Source: Planctomycetota bacterium | GTDB taxonomy: Bacteria; Planctomycetota; UBA1135 | Reading direction: 5' to 3' | DNA length: 41,554 nucleotides | Assembly (NCBI GenBank): GCA_021776795.1 | Contig: JAJFFC010000009.1 | Coordinates: 1-41,554, forward strand | Shown here: one piece after another, positions 32,775 to 41,414 of the stretch | Layout: the number at the start of each line of letters is the position of its first letter | How positions within the stretch are numbered: the first letter of the stretch is position 1 | Position numbers and translations under genes: made by a program | The notes under the pieces: generated by a model | Told to the model about the DNA's origin: nothing | The model's input: the letters and a program-made list of their open reading frames with translations, nothing else | Database searches by the model: none

Positions 32775-33476
32775 ATGAAGGATGTCTTGGTGATAGGTGC
32801 GAATCGTGGCCTGGGATTGGGCTTTGTCGAGGCCTTGTTGGCGCGCGGCTGCCGTGTCGTCGCCACGGTGCGGGAACCGATGCACGCCGGCATGCTCACG
32901 AAGCGAGCTGCCACGGAGCCGCTCGAGATTTTGGCGCTTGACGTCGGCAAAGCCGAATCCCGCGAGCGTTTCCATCGTGATATGGCTCCGCGCACGATTG
33001 ACACCGTCATTCATAACGCCGGCATCTATGGGCCGCGTGGTTTGCCGGTCGGCGACTTGCCCGAAGATGCATGGATGGAAGTCTTGCACATCGACACCGT
33101 CGCCCCTTTGCTCACCGCGCAGGGTTTATTGCCGCAAATGCGCGCCTCGGCCAGCGCAGGCAAGAAGACTTCCTTTCATTTCCTGACCAGCCTCATGGGC
33201 AGTGTCGGCGATAACGGTTCGGGTGGGAGCTATCTGTACCGCTCCGCCAAAGCCGGACTCAATGCCGCGGTGCGCAGTTTGTCGATTGATTTGGCAAGCG
33301 ACAATATTGCGGTGCAACTCCTCCACCCCGGCTGGGTGCGCACAGGCATGGGCGGCGAGAATGCGCCCATCGACATTCCGACCTCGGTTGCGGGCATGAT
33401 TGAGCGCATCGAGGAACTCAGCCTGGCCGAAAGTGGGCGCTTTGTCGATTACACCGGCAAGGCTTTGCCCTGGTAG
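32775..33476 (+). CDS. Short-chain dehydrogenase/reductase
   Basis: 233 residues. N-terminal Rossmann motif LVIGANRGLGLGFVEAL (glycine-rich cofactor loop), second-strand end VVATVRE, DVGKAES, the NAG motif VIHNAGIYG, catalytic Ser in FLTSLMGSVGD, and YRSAKAG (Tyr-x-x-x-Lys). The arrangement is that of the C-factor/CsgA-like classical SDR group that uses NAD(P)H on unknown carbonyl substrates. The start ATG lies 26 bp from the divergent, amber-interrupted gene. Confidence 0.92.
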   Translation: MKDVLVIGANRGLGLGFVEALLARGCRVVATVREPMHAGMLTKRAATEPLEILALDVGKAESRERFHRDMAPRTIDTVIHNAGIYGPRGLPVGDLPEDAWMEVLHIDTVAPLLTAQGLLPQMRASASAGKKTSFHFLTSLMGSVGDNGSGGSYLYRSAKAGLNAAVRSLSIDLASDNIAVQLLHPGWVRTGMGGENAPIDIPTSVAGMIERIEELSLAESGRFVDYTGKALPW

Positions 33477-33505
33477 CGCCGCGCCAATCACGCTAGCCTG
33501 CGCAC

Positions 33506-34528
33506 ATGGCCAAAGCCAAAACCCGACGGCTGCGCCTGGAACTTGCGGTTGCCTATTGGCTTCCTCTGCCCGCATTGCTTTCCGCGCTGATTTGGACTGC
33601 CTTCTTTTTGGGCGTGTCCTATGCCGCTGTTCATTTTGACCGGATTGACCTGTTGCAGGCCGGGACCGACGAGGGCCAGCCACCGCGATTAAGCGCCGCC
33701 GCCGCCGTGTTACTGGCAGCATCGATCATGCTCGGTGTTCTGCCGGCAGTCTTGCGCATCAGTGCCGCCGCCGATGAATGGGATTTGCGCAAGCTCATTC
33801 CTCCGGCCGACAGCAAGGCACGACGCAAGCGTGAAATGGCGATGCTGCGTGAAGAATCGCCACCTGCAAGCATCATGCGCCCGTTCACGGTCCTGGGTGT
33901 CATCGTCGGCGTGGTGGTGGTGTATTGGATTCTGGGCGGACAGTGGGAATTGCTGGCACGCATGGTCATGGCATGGATGGCGCTGCAGATGATGCTGCTC
34001 ATGCTGCTTCTCTTCCGCGGCATCGGCACCACGGTGTGGGTCAAGAAACGCCACAAAGCCATGCTCGAGGCGGCGCGCACCGTGGATTTACTGGATTTGA
34101 ATCCGCAGCACACCGTCGCGCGCATGGCCATGCGCACCAGCCTCACCCACCTCACTGGTGCGGCGCTCACTTCGCTGTTTCTATTGGCCGGCGGACCCTA
34201 TCTGACTGAGGCCATCATGTCGGTGGCCACAATTTTTGCCCTGATGACCTTGCTGCCGCCGATCTTGCGCATGCAAGCCCTGATTCGCACCGCCAAGCGC
34301 GAAGCGATTGTGGAAGTGCATGGTGAGCTGCAAGAACTGCGCAACCTTGGCGACCGCGCAGAGCCCGGGCGCCTGGCCGATCGACTGAGCTACCTGCACT
34401 ACCTAGAAAGTCTGCCGGTACTGCCCTTCGACAAGGGGCGTGTTGCCGTGGCCACGCTGTACTTCGCCGTGCCCTTGGCTTCGTGGGTTTGGGTCAGCGC
34501 GATTCAGCGCTTACTCAACCTGGCCTAA
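33506..34528 (+). CDS. Polytopic membrane protein of unknown family
   Basis: 340 residues with about eight hydrophobic segments (around 15-40, 68-88, 127-145, 150-172, 213-235, 240-258 and 315-335). A basic cytoplasmic loop carries ADSKARRKREMAMLREE. A His/Asp motif LLDLNPQHTVARM lies between the halves, and the C-terminal cytoplasmic helix bears AEPGRLADRLSYLHYLE. No family is recognised. Two possible halves suggest a transport or lipid-handling role, but this is speculation. The gene ends in a 4-nt overlap with the convergent membrane protein gene. Confidence 0.75.
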   Translation: MAKAKTRRLRLELAVAYWLPLPALLSALIWTAFFLGVSYAAVHFDRIDLLQAGTDEGQPPRLSAAAAVLLAASIMLGVLPAVLRISAAADEWDLRKLIPPADSKARRKREMAMLREESPPASIMRPFTVLGVIVGVVVVYWILGGQWELLARMVMAWMALQMMLLMLLLFRGIGTTVWVKKRHKAMLEAARTVDLLDLNPQHTVARMAMRTSLTHLTGAALTSLFLLAGGPYLTEAIMSVATIFALMTLLPPILRMQALIRTAKREAIVEVHGELQELRNLGDRAEPGRLADRLSYLHYLESLPVLPFDKGRVAVATLYFAVPLASWVWVSAIQRLLNLA

Positions 34529-34980
34529 TACGAGAAGCCGTAGGTGTGCAGGCTGATGCCGGTGAGCAGCATCAGGAAGCTCAAGAAGGTCAACGAATGA
34601 CCGTACTTGGCGGCGGATTTGATTGCCGCGCCATCGCCAGCTTCCAATCGTGGCAACACCTTGCGCTGCATTTGCACCGCCACAATCACAATGATTGGAT
34701 ACATAATGATTTTGCTGCCGATGTGATCTTGCGTGCCGTTCTCCCAGGCAAACCAATCCGACATCTTGGGAATGAGGCGTGTGGCCATCATCGGGCCGGT
34801 GAGCACTTGCATCACCAAAGCGGGATAGCCCACGCGCAAAAAATGACGCAGATAACTGGCGAGGGCGCCCGGATCCCCAGCACGCTTTGCCTTAGGCAGA
34901 ATGCTGCACGACAACACCATCAATCCGCCAAACCAAACGCTCGCGCCGATGACGTGGAAGAGGATGAGGATTGAGAACAT
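34525..34980 (-). CDS. CopD-like small membrane protein
   Basis: 151 residues, four membrane helices. Begins LFHVIGASVWFGGLMVLSCS, which resembles the first helix of CopD/DUF2269-type membrane proteins with a conserved His in the membrane, and a second His lies in the KYGHSLTFLSFLML segment near the C-terminus. These His pairs suggest heme or copper binding, but this is not proven. The stop overlaps the convergent gene by 4 nt. Confidence 0.65.
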   Translation of the reverse strand: MFSILILFHVIGASVWFGGLMVLSCSILPKAKRAGDPGALASYLRHFLRVGYPALVMQVLTGPMMATRLIPKMSDWFAWENGTQDHIGSKIIMYPIIVIVAVQMQRKVLPRLEAGDGAAIKSAAKYGHSLTFLSFLMLLTGISLHTYGFSY

Positions 34981-35042
34981 TCGCGCTTAGGATAGCGTAG
35001 AGGACCCCCTATGGCGAAATGGGCTGCGCGCAAATCTCGCCC

Positions 35043-35071
35043 TTGACTTTGGTTGTTATAACAACTAATAT
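35043..35071 (+). promoter_or_regulatory. Promoter with embedded operator, leaderless nitroreductase-pirin operon
   Basis: TTGACT (35043-35048), a spacer of exactly 17 bp and TAATAT (35066-35071) form a strong sigma-70-type promoter. Nearly the whole spacer is a perfect palindrome, GTTGTTATAACAAC (35052-35065), extended by TT/AA outside one mismatch, so a dimeric repressor of MarR or HxlR type would block the promoter directly. The ATG at 35078 coincides with the expected transcription start, so the mRNA is leaderless. Confidence 0.8.
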
Positions 35072-35077
35072 CCCGAC

Positions 35078-35665
35078 ATGACTGATCTTGCATCTCCCCG
35101 CCAAGCAGAGGCCAATATCGATTCCCTCTTCCTCGAGCGCTGGTCGCCGCGGTCTTATCTCGACCAGCCGGTGTCGGCTGAGGACCTGCAAACGGTCTTT
35201 GAGGCAGCGCGCTGGGCCCCCTCTTGCTACAACGAGCAGCCGTGGCTGTTTCTTTATTCACAGGAACCCACACTCCGCGCCAAAGTGGCGGCAACTTTCG
35301 CCCCCACCAACCATATCTGGGCACAACACGCCCCTGTGGCGGGCGTCATCTTTGGCCGTCGGCGCTTTACCCACAACGGCAAGGACAACGCCTTTCACGC
35401 CTTCGATGCTGGCGCCGCCGCCTTCGCCATGAGTTTGCAGGCGAACCGCCTCGGCCTTGGCACGCATCTCCTTGGCGGCTTCGATCCGGAGCCTTGCTAT
35501 GAGCTGTTTGATGTGCCACGCGAAGACTATGTGGCCTTGGCTGCCTTTGTCCTGGGGCACCGTGGCGCCCCCACCACTCTCCCCGAGGAATACCAGGCGC
35601 GCGAGCAGCCAAGCGCGCGCAAGGAACTCGCAAGCATTGCTATGGAAGGAAGGTATCAAGCATGA
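35078..35665 (+). CDS. Nitroreductase-family FMN oxidoreductase
   Basis: 195 residues. FMN-binding nitroreductase fold: FLERWSPRSYLDQPVSAEDL at the start (phosphate-binding Arg-Ser), RWAPSCYNEQPWLFL, DAGAAAFAMSLQANRLGLG (third helix), and the C-terminal AAFVLGHRGAP. Such enzymes reduce nitro compounds, quinones or flavins with NAD(P)H. It is the first gene of an operon with pirin (ATGA overlap, 35662-35665) under a repressible promoter, a setting typical of electrophile or quinone detoxification regulated by a thiol-sensing repressor. No repressor gene is adjacent. Confidence 0.92.
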   Translation: MTDLASPRQAEANIDSLFLERWSPRSYLDQPVSAEDLQTVFEAARWAPSCYNEQPWLFLYSQEPTLRAKVAATFAPTNHIWAQHAPVAGVIFGRRRFTHNGKDNAFHAFDAGAAAFAMSLQANRLGLGTHLLGGFDPEPCYELFDVPREDYVALAAFVLGHRGAPTTLPEEYQAREQPSARKELASIAMEGRYQA

Positions 35666-36357
35666 GAAAGGTCCGCCATCAAGAGGACCGCGGCAAGGCA
35701 GACTACGGTTGGCTCAAAACCGCCCACACCTTTAGCTTCGCGCACTATTACGACGAAGCGCATATGGGTTTCCGCCATCTGCGCGTCATCAATGAAGATC
35801 ATGTCGCGCCGAAGACCGGCTTTGAGGAGCATGGGCATCGGGATATGGAAATCCTGACTTATGTACTGTCCGGCACCGTGGAGCATCGGGATAGCGAAGG
35901 CAATATCGGGCATATTCGCGCCGGCATGGTGCAGCGCATGACTGCAGGTACGGGCATTCGCCATTCCGAAATGAACAACGAGGCCGAGCCTCTGCACTTA
36001 TTGCAGATTTGGATCCTGCCTGAGCGCCGTGGGTTAATCCCCGGCTATGAAGAGCGCGCCTTTCCCAAGGCTTGCGGCGAGAACCGTTTGCAGTTGTTGG
36101 CGTCGCCGGATGGCCGCGAAGATTCCCTGACCATCCATCAAGATGTCACGCTGTGGGGCAGCACGCTCACGCCGGGCACCAAAGTGGAGCATGACCTCGC
36201 CCCCGGCCGCCATGCTTGGGTGCAAGTCGCGCGCGGCACGGTCGATCTCGGCGAGCAAACGCTCCAAGCCGGAGATGGCATGGCGATATCGGAAGAGCAG
36301 CGCATCGAGATTCAAGCCTTAGAACAGGCCGAGGTTCTGTTGTTTGATTTGGCTTAA
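35662..36357 (+). CDS. Pirin-family bicupin protein
   Basis: 231 residues. The N-terminal cupin contains the metal motif EHGHRDMEILTYVLSGTVEH with two His, a third ligand in IRHSEMN (His/Glu), and MVQRMTAGTG; the C-terminal half repeats a cupin fold without full metal ligands. Bacterial pirins are often quercetinases or quinone/redox-linked enzymes, and co-occur with nitroreductases as here. The ATG overlaps the nitroreductase stop. The stop overlaps the next, convergent gene by 4 nt (TTAA). Confidence 0.93.
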   Translation: MRKVRHQEDRGKADYGWLKTAHTFSFAHYYDEAHMGFRHLRVINEDHVAPKTGFEEHGHRDMEILTYVLSGTVEHRDSEGNIGHIRAGMVQRMTAGTGIRHSEMNNEAEPLHLLQIWILPERRGLIPGYEERAFPKACGENRLQLLASPDGREDSLTIHQDVTLWGSTLTPGTKVEHDLAPGRHAWVQVARGTVDLGEQTLQAGDGMAISEEQRIEIQALEQAEVLLFDLA

Positions 36358-36998
36358 CGCGCTCGCCAAGCCTTGATGGTCAATCCTAGCCACACGGCGA
36401 CAATCAAGGCTTCAGTGGCCTCGGACAAGATCCGACCCGAGGCAAATTTTGGCAGGCCAAGAGCCTCTCCATCGAATTCCAGCCAACTAAATCCGAGACA
36501 GGCTGCAGCCAAAAGAATGACAATAAATAAGGGGCAAAGGTTTGTGGAGGGTAACAAAGAGGCAAACTTGGGGAACGCCCGCGATAAACGCGAACGCCAA
36601 CAGCTGAGGGCAAGGCCAAGCATTCCCGCCAACGCCAACAATCCATGCCGCCACGGCTGAAAGACATTATTGTTATGTAGATTGAACTCTCCTTGGCGAT
36701 TGAAAGATTTCAGCGTGGGCGGAGGCTGAAACCCGATAATCCTCTGTCCCCAACTGATTTCCTCGAGCAAAAGAAGCAGGGTGCATCCCGTCAAGGCAAG
36801 TAATGTCGGCGCCCACCTCTTACGCCGAGCAAGGAGTGATAAAAGAATCGTCGAAGCTAATAAGCTGAGAGCTTGGAAATTTTCCACCAACCCATCTTCG
36901 ACAAACCACGAAAAGGTTTGGCGCGGCCAAACTTGCATGCATAAAACGACGATAGCTGCGAAAGCTAAGGCTAAGAATGTCGGGAGGTAGGGTCTCAG
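36354..36998 (-). CDS. Polytopic membrane protein, probable CTG start
   Basis: 214 residues if started at the CTG at 36998, 194 if started at the ATG at 36938. The upstream 20 residues are an obvious membrane helix (LPTFLALAFAAIVVLC), and an AAGGAG ribosome-binding site lies 8 bp before the CTG, directly after the rmuC stop, so the longer form is preferred. About five membrane helices follow. A loop has EEISWGQRIIGFQPP and NRQGEFNLHNN, which recur in an uncharacterised membrane family. Function unknown. The gene is 27 bp after rmuC, likely an operon. Confidence 0.7.
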   Translation of the reverse strand: MRPYLPTFLALAFAAIVVLCMQVWPRQTFSWFVEDGLVENFQALSLLASTILLSLLARRKRWAPTLLALTGCTLLLLLEEISWGQRIIGFQPPPTLKSFNRQGEFNLHNNNVFQPWRHGLLALAGMLGLALSCWRSRLSRAFPKFASLLPSTNLCPLFIVILLAAACLGFSWLEFDGEALGLPKFASGRILSEATEALIVAVWLGLTIKAWRAR

Positions 36999-37025
36999 CG
37001 CGGGCTCTCCTTGGTTTCTTAAAGC

Positions 37026-38342
37026 CTATTCGAACTCGAGTTCTTTCTCGGCCGGTGGGCCGTCCACTTCGGGCGGACGCAACGCACGTACATCGCGGTC
37101 GATGCTGTCGACCTCGGGTAAGTCATCTTGCTGATGCTGCAACTCGGCCACCTTGCGCCCGGTCGGCAAAATGCGCCGTTCGTAGCTGCCGACGGCGTCG
37201 TTAAAGGCACCCACTGCAGTACCCAAGTTCTTGCCGACCTTGCTGAAGTGCTTCATGAACACGCCGAGGCGGCTCATCAGCTCATGCGCTTCGGTCGCGA
37301 TCTCTTGCGCGTTCTCGGCCATTTGGTGCTGGCGCCAATACAGCGAAACCGTACGCAGGAGCGCCACTAATGTCACCGGCGTGGTAATCAGAATGCGCTT
37401 ATCGAAAGCCTCTTCCTGCAACTGCGGCATGGCTTCGAAAGCCGCCGCAAGTAGGTGATCACCAGGCAGGAACAGCACGGTGAAATCGGTATCGCCCTTG
37501 GTGTACTGGCTGTAGTCGCGCTTCGCCATCTCTTGCACATGGATGCGCAAGTCCTTGGCGTGCTGCAGCAAATGCGCCGCGCGCTCCTTGCCATCTTGCG
37601 TGGCCATGGCGCGGTCGAAAGCAGCCAAGGGAAACTTGGCATCGACCGGAATCGCGCCACCGTCGGGCACCTTCACCACCATGTCGGGGCGTTTGCCGTC
37701 GGCATTGGCGCCTTGTTCTTCAAAATCACAGTAGCGCGTCATGCCGGCAAATTCGGCGATGTTGCGCAAGACCATTTCGCCGATGCGCCCCCGTGCCTGC
37801 GAACTCCCGCGCAAAGCTTCGGACAGGGACTGCGCCTGGGTGCGGTAACTCTCGGTAGCCTTGTTCAAGTGACCGATTTGCTCGCGCAGTGAACCATAGG
37901 CTTCCTTGCGCCCCTTCTCTAAGTCTTGGGTCGCCTTTTCCAGGCGGTGGAGCTGTTCTCCAATCGGCTTCATGCGCTCGGTCGCGCGCTCGAGGAAACT
38001 CTTGTTGCTAGTTTCCAACACCCGCGAGGACAGCGCCTGGAAAGTCTTCTCCATTTCCTCTTTCTGCAGCTCCAGCCACTTCGCCTTTTCGGCGGCGGCT
38101 TCCTCGACCTTGGCGGCGACGGCGTGGATCTTCTCGACCTCGGCCTGGAGACGGATGCCGCTCTCCCGCTCCTGCGCGAGTTTGGCTTCGACGGCATCGA
38201 TCTCGACCTGTTTCGCCGTGGCCAAGCTCTCTAGGGCCGCGCGATGGGCCTCGGCCTGAGCCGAAAGCGCCCGCGCGCGCAGGAGAAATCCGGCGAGCAG
38301 CGCCAAAGCGGCGCCAGCGAGAAAGGCGAAGAGGAGTTCCAT
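37026..38342 (-). CDS. rmuC: RmuC-family DNA recombination protein
   Basis: 438 residues from the ATG at 38342. A membrane anchor (1-25, LLFAFLAGAALALLAGFLL) precedes a long coiled coil (about 30-160). The conserved RmuC nuclease-like domain (about 170-370) shows GEMVLRNIAEFAGM, FEEQGANADGKRPDMVVKVP, IPVDAKFPLAAFD, LFLPGDHLLAAAFE and ILITTPVTLVALLRTV. RmuC restrains recombination at inverted repeats and has been linked to antiphage defence; the PD-(D/E)xK-like core (D in RPDMVV, DAK) is intact. The frame extends upstream to 38741 without a better start. Confidence 0.93.
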   Translation of the reverse strand: MELLFAFLAGAALALLAGFLLRARALSAQAEAHRAALESLATAKQVEIDAVEAKLAQERESGIRLQAEVEKIHAVAAKVEEAAAEKAKWLELQKEEMEKTFQALSSRVLETSNKSFLERATERMKPIGEQLHRLEKATQDLEKGRKEAYGSLREQIGHLNKATESYRTQAQSLSEALRGSSQARGRIGEMVLRNIAEFAGMTRYCDFEEQGANADGKRPDMVVKVPDGGAIPVDAKFPLAAFDRAMATQDGKERAAHLLQHAKDLRIHVQEMAKRDYSQYTKGDTDFTVLFLPGDHLLAAAFEAMPQLQEEAFDKRILITTPVTLVALLRTVSLYWRQHQMAENAQEIATEAHELMSRLGVFMKHFSKVGKNLGTAVGAFNDAVGSYERRILPTGRKVAELQHQQDDLPEVDSIDRDVRALRPPEVDGPPAEKELEFE

Positions 38343-38459
38343 GCAGGTTCTGGGGTCGAGGATACCCTCTTTCCGCCTCGCCGGTGCGCGATCGCTCGCG
38401 CCGCCCGAACCGCAAGAACGGTCAAGCGGCCTCCTGCCGCGGCGGTTTATCCTGTGCCC

Positions 38460-39335
38460 ATGAGTGAGCCGCAGCCAGCAACCGCACAGGACTACGCCGC
38501 CCGCATCGCGCGGGTCTTGGCGTGGATGCAGGCGCGTTTGCATGAGCCCATGCCGCTCATCACCCTGGCCGAGGTCGCCGGATTCTCGCCCTTTCATTTC
38601 CACCGCATCTTCCGCGGCATGGTCGGCGAGAGCGTGCAGCAGCATGTACGCCGCCTGCGTTTGGAACGTGCTGCGGGATTGTTGAAGACGACGGAAAGGA
38701 GCGTCTTGGACATTGCTTTGGAGACTGGTTACGAGAGTCACGAAGCCTTCACCCGCGCCTTCCGTCGGCAGTTTTCTTGCTCCCCCACGTCCTTTCGCGA
38801 AACCATGCGTGGCACCGCGTCGCCCAGCCCAAGCAACTTTTCCCCCATGACTTACTCCACGGACGAACTGCAGGTGGAACTGCGCCGCCTGCCTTCGCGC
38901 ATGCTGTTGTGCCTACGCCATGTCGGGCCTTATGACCAAGTCGGCAGCACTTGGGAGCGCCTATGCGATTGGGCAGGGCCGCGTGATTTGATTGGCGCCG
39001 ATACCGAAATGATAGGCGCAAGCTACGACGATCCCGACGTCACCCCCGCCGACAAGTTGCGCTACGACGCTTGTCTGACGGTGCCTGCGGGAACGGTCGG
39101 CGAAGGCGAGATCTTCGTGCGTGATTTCCCCGGCGGCATGTTCGCGACCATGCTGCATGAAGGTCCCTACCAAGAATTGGGCGCGACCTATGCCAAACTC
39201 TATGGCGGTTGGCTGCCGCAAAGTGGATACGTTGCGGCCGATCCACCGTGTGTGGAGTTCTATCTGAATGAACCCGAGACCACCGAGCCCGAAGACCTGT
39301 TAACGCAAGTTTGCATCCCCCTGAAAACCTCATGA
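38460..39335 (+). CDS. AraC-type regulator with GyrI-like effector domain
   Basis: 291 residues from the ATG at 38460. Two AraC HTH motifs occupy the first 110 residues (ITLAEVAGFSPFHFHRIFRG and VLDIALETGYESHEAFTRAF). The remainder (about 130-291) is a GyrI-like small-molecule-binding domain (LQVELRRLPSRMLLCLRHVGPYDQV). This is the BmrR/Rob-type layout in which ligand binding controls transcription, usually of drug or stress genes. The next gene, a second GyrI-like protein, overlaps it by ATGA and is the likely partner. Confidence 0.93.
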   Translation: MSEPQPATAQDYAARIARVLAWMQARLHEPMPLITLAEVAGFSPFHFHRIFRGMVGESVQQHVRRLRLERAAGLLKTTERSVLDIALETGYESHEAFTRAFRRQFSCSPTSFRETMRGTASPSPSNFSPMTYSTDELQVELRRLPSRMLLCLRHVGPYDQVGSTWERLCDWAGPRDLIGADTEMIGASYDDPDVTPADKLRYDACLTVPAGTVGEGEIFVRDFPGGMFATMLHEGPYQELGATYAKLYGGWLPQSGYVAADPPCVEFYLNEPETTEPEDLLTQVCIPLKTS

Positions 39336-39937
39336 AGCGCAATCTCGTCCAAGAACTGAAAGAAGAATACGGCCGCTCGGCCAAGGCTAAGCTGCTCGAT
39401 GTGAGTGACGGCGTGTTTCTAGCTGCCGATGGCAAGGGCGCGCCCGATAGTGAGGTCTACCAGGACCGAATCGGTGCGCTGTATGGCATGGCCTACACGA
39501 TTAAGTTCGCCTGCAAACAGCGCGAGCAAGATTTCGTGGTCGGCAAACTCGAGGGCATCTATGCCGAAGGCGTGCCGATGATGGAGTTCGTCCAGCAGCC
39601 CAAGGAAGAATGGGTGTGGACCATGATGATCCGCATGCCCGAGTTCGTGACTCAGGAAGATGTGGTGGCGGCTCGCGAAACTCTCAAGAAGAAAGGCAAG
39701 ACCGAAGACTTCAACGCCGTTGAGCTACGCGAAATCCAAGAAGGCCGTTGCGTACAAATGCTGCATGTCGGCCCCTACGAAAACGAAGGCGAAACCGGCG
39801 ACAAGATGATTGCCTTCTGCGAGGAGCAGGGATTGCAGCCTACTCGCTGGCACCATGAGATTTACCTCAGTGACCCACGCCGTGTGCCGCCTGAGAAGTT
39901 GAAAACGCTGCTGCGGTTTCCTGTAAAAACCGCCTAA
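39332..39937 (+). CDS. GyrI-like small-molecule-binding protein
   Basis: 201 residues from the ATG at 39332. A stand-alone GyrI-like domain with YGMAYTIKFACKQREQDFVV, EGIYAEGVPMMEF and the C-terminal VQMLHVGPYENEGETGDKM followed by PTRWHHEIYLSDPRRVPPEK. Stand-alone members can bind or hydrolyse small xenobiotics, and some act as cyclopropanoid hydrolases. Translationally coupled to the AraC-GyrI regulator (ATGA overlap), suggesting a sensor plus effector pair. Confidence 0.9.
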   Translation: MKRNLVQELKEEYGRSAKAKLLDVSDGVFLAADGKGAPDSEVYQDRIGALYGMAYTIKFACKQREQDFVVGKLEGIYAEGVPMMEFVQQPKEEWVWTMMIRMPEFVTQEDVVAARETLKKKGKTEDFNAVELREIQEGRCVQMLHVGPYENEGETGDKMIAFCEEQGLQPTRWHHEIYLSDPRRVPPEKLKTLLRFPVKTA

Positions 39938-39977
39938 TTAGCAAGCCCCTCCATGGCTAAAATACTATTCAATTACC

Positions 39978-41414
39978 CTATTCTACGCCAAGCCAAATCT
40001 TTAGTGGATCGGCCTGAATGTCCTTTCTCTCCCAGGTTAGCGGAATATAGTCCGGGGAAGCCGCACCGTTTTCAAAATGGTAATCTGCCGCTGGTCGACC
40101 TATGGTTCCAGGTGGAGCGGGAACTGAATCGCGGGAAGAGTAAACCCCCGTGATGTCGTCGTAGGAAATAGTGTCGCATTTCGGAACTGATGTATCCAAT
40201 CGATCTACAAAGCAGCGGCGAATAAATGGATAATCCCGTCCTCTAATGACCGTTGGCTTGCCGTCTTGAAAGCCGGTTGAATTCATCCATCCCGTTACAA
40301 CAAAGAGGTGATGATTGTTGCTTCCGTTCTGCCAGGCAACCTCTCTATAAACCACGTTAGCTGTCTGATCAGCTGCCAGTGGATCCGGATTACGCTTGTT
40401 AAAGGTAATGGAAACCATTTGTTCACCTTGAGACGTGCTAGTCGGCGGATATGAAGAAATGTTGGGCCTACGCCTAACAAAGGGGGTAAGGCCAGGCGGG
40501 CTCTTAAACGTAGTCCCAAACGTTGTTGCCCAATTTCCAGAATCCATTTCATAGTATTCAAGTCGGATTCTCCCATTCGGCAAGGAACCTGATTCAGTTT
40601 GCATTTCATATGCAATCCAAAACGAATTATCTACCGACGATGGCGCAAGCTCAGGCAAAATGAGTCCAGCAGACGGAGAAGGCCCAGGTGAGGTGTCACC
40701 ATTAAAATAGATGGATTGCTGCAAATCTACGAACGGGCCTTTTGAAATTGTGTCAAGAGCGTCATCAAACGAACATGTAATCATTCTCAGGTCGAATTCC
40801 CTGTCATTCGATCCCCCACCACTGAAATCTGTTTGATGAGGATATACAACCGCAACCTTGTACTCATCATTGTCATCTGAAAGAGGAACTGCATCGGCAA
40901 CGCCAAGGCACTCTTTCGTCAACAAATCCCTAAGCCCAGTACCCACAATGTGTGAATCTAGAATATATCCAAGTCCTGGACTTGGATTAGCTGGATCTCT
41001 GTAGTCAGGATATGTTTGTATCTTGTAAGTCTGTTGGGGGCTTGCTTTTTCCACCCAAGCGCACTCAATTACTGCCGGGCCCTCGCTTTGGTTTGGGTAC
41101 TGCAATGGCGCTAAGCTATCTTCATACCTGCGAGTCCATACTACAAAAAACTTGTCCCGAACTGCGACAACATCAGGTCTCTCACACCTGACACTCGTTT
41201 GGTTTAAGCCCAGAATGGGGCTGTAATCGATGCTGCCAAGCAGAATCGTGTCAAGATACACCCAGGTTTCTATTCCACCAATGTCTTGATACTCATAATA
41301 CGCAAGCTCAACCTGCTTGATGTTTGCTCCACCGGCACCGGTAATTGCTGGCCGACTTGAATGATAAGCGACGGCAATATCCCGATCTTCGTTAATTGCC
41401 ACGGTGGCATGATC
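39978..41414 (-). pseudogene. Large secreted or surface protein gene, 5' end cut off by the right IS
   Basis: The frame is open from the IS boundary at 41414 to a stop at 39978, at least 478 residues, and the first internal start (GTG at 41402) lies only four codons from the IS, so the true 5' end is missing. The product has many short beta strands with aromatic and Asp/Asn turns (DVVAVRDKFFVVWTRRYED, YKVAVVYPHQTDFSGGGSN, SFWIAYEMQTESG), suggesting a repeated beta-propeller-like sheet fold. No enzyme motif was seen. Base composition is clearly AT-richer than the GyrI side. Confidence 0.7.

Noticed and set aside
39953..40153. Plus-strand 66-codon open frame after the GyrI-like gene
   Set aside because: It mostly overlaps the 3' end of the large secreted-protein gene on minus and has no recognisable features.
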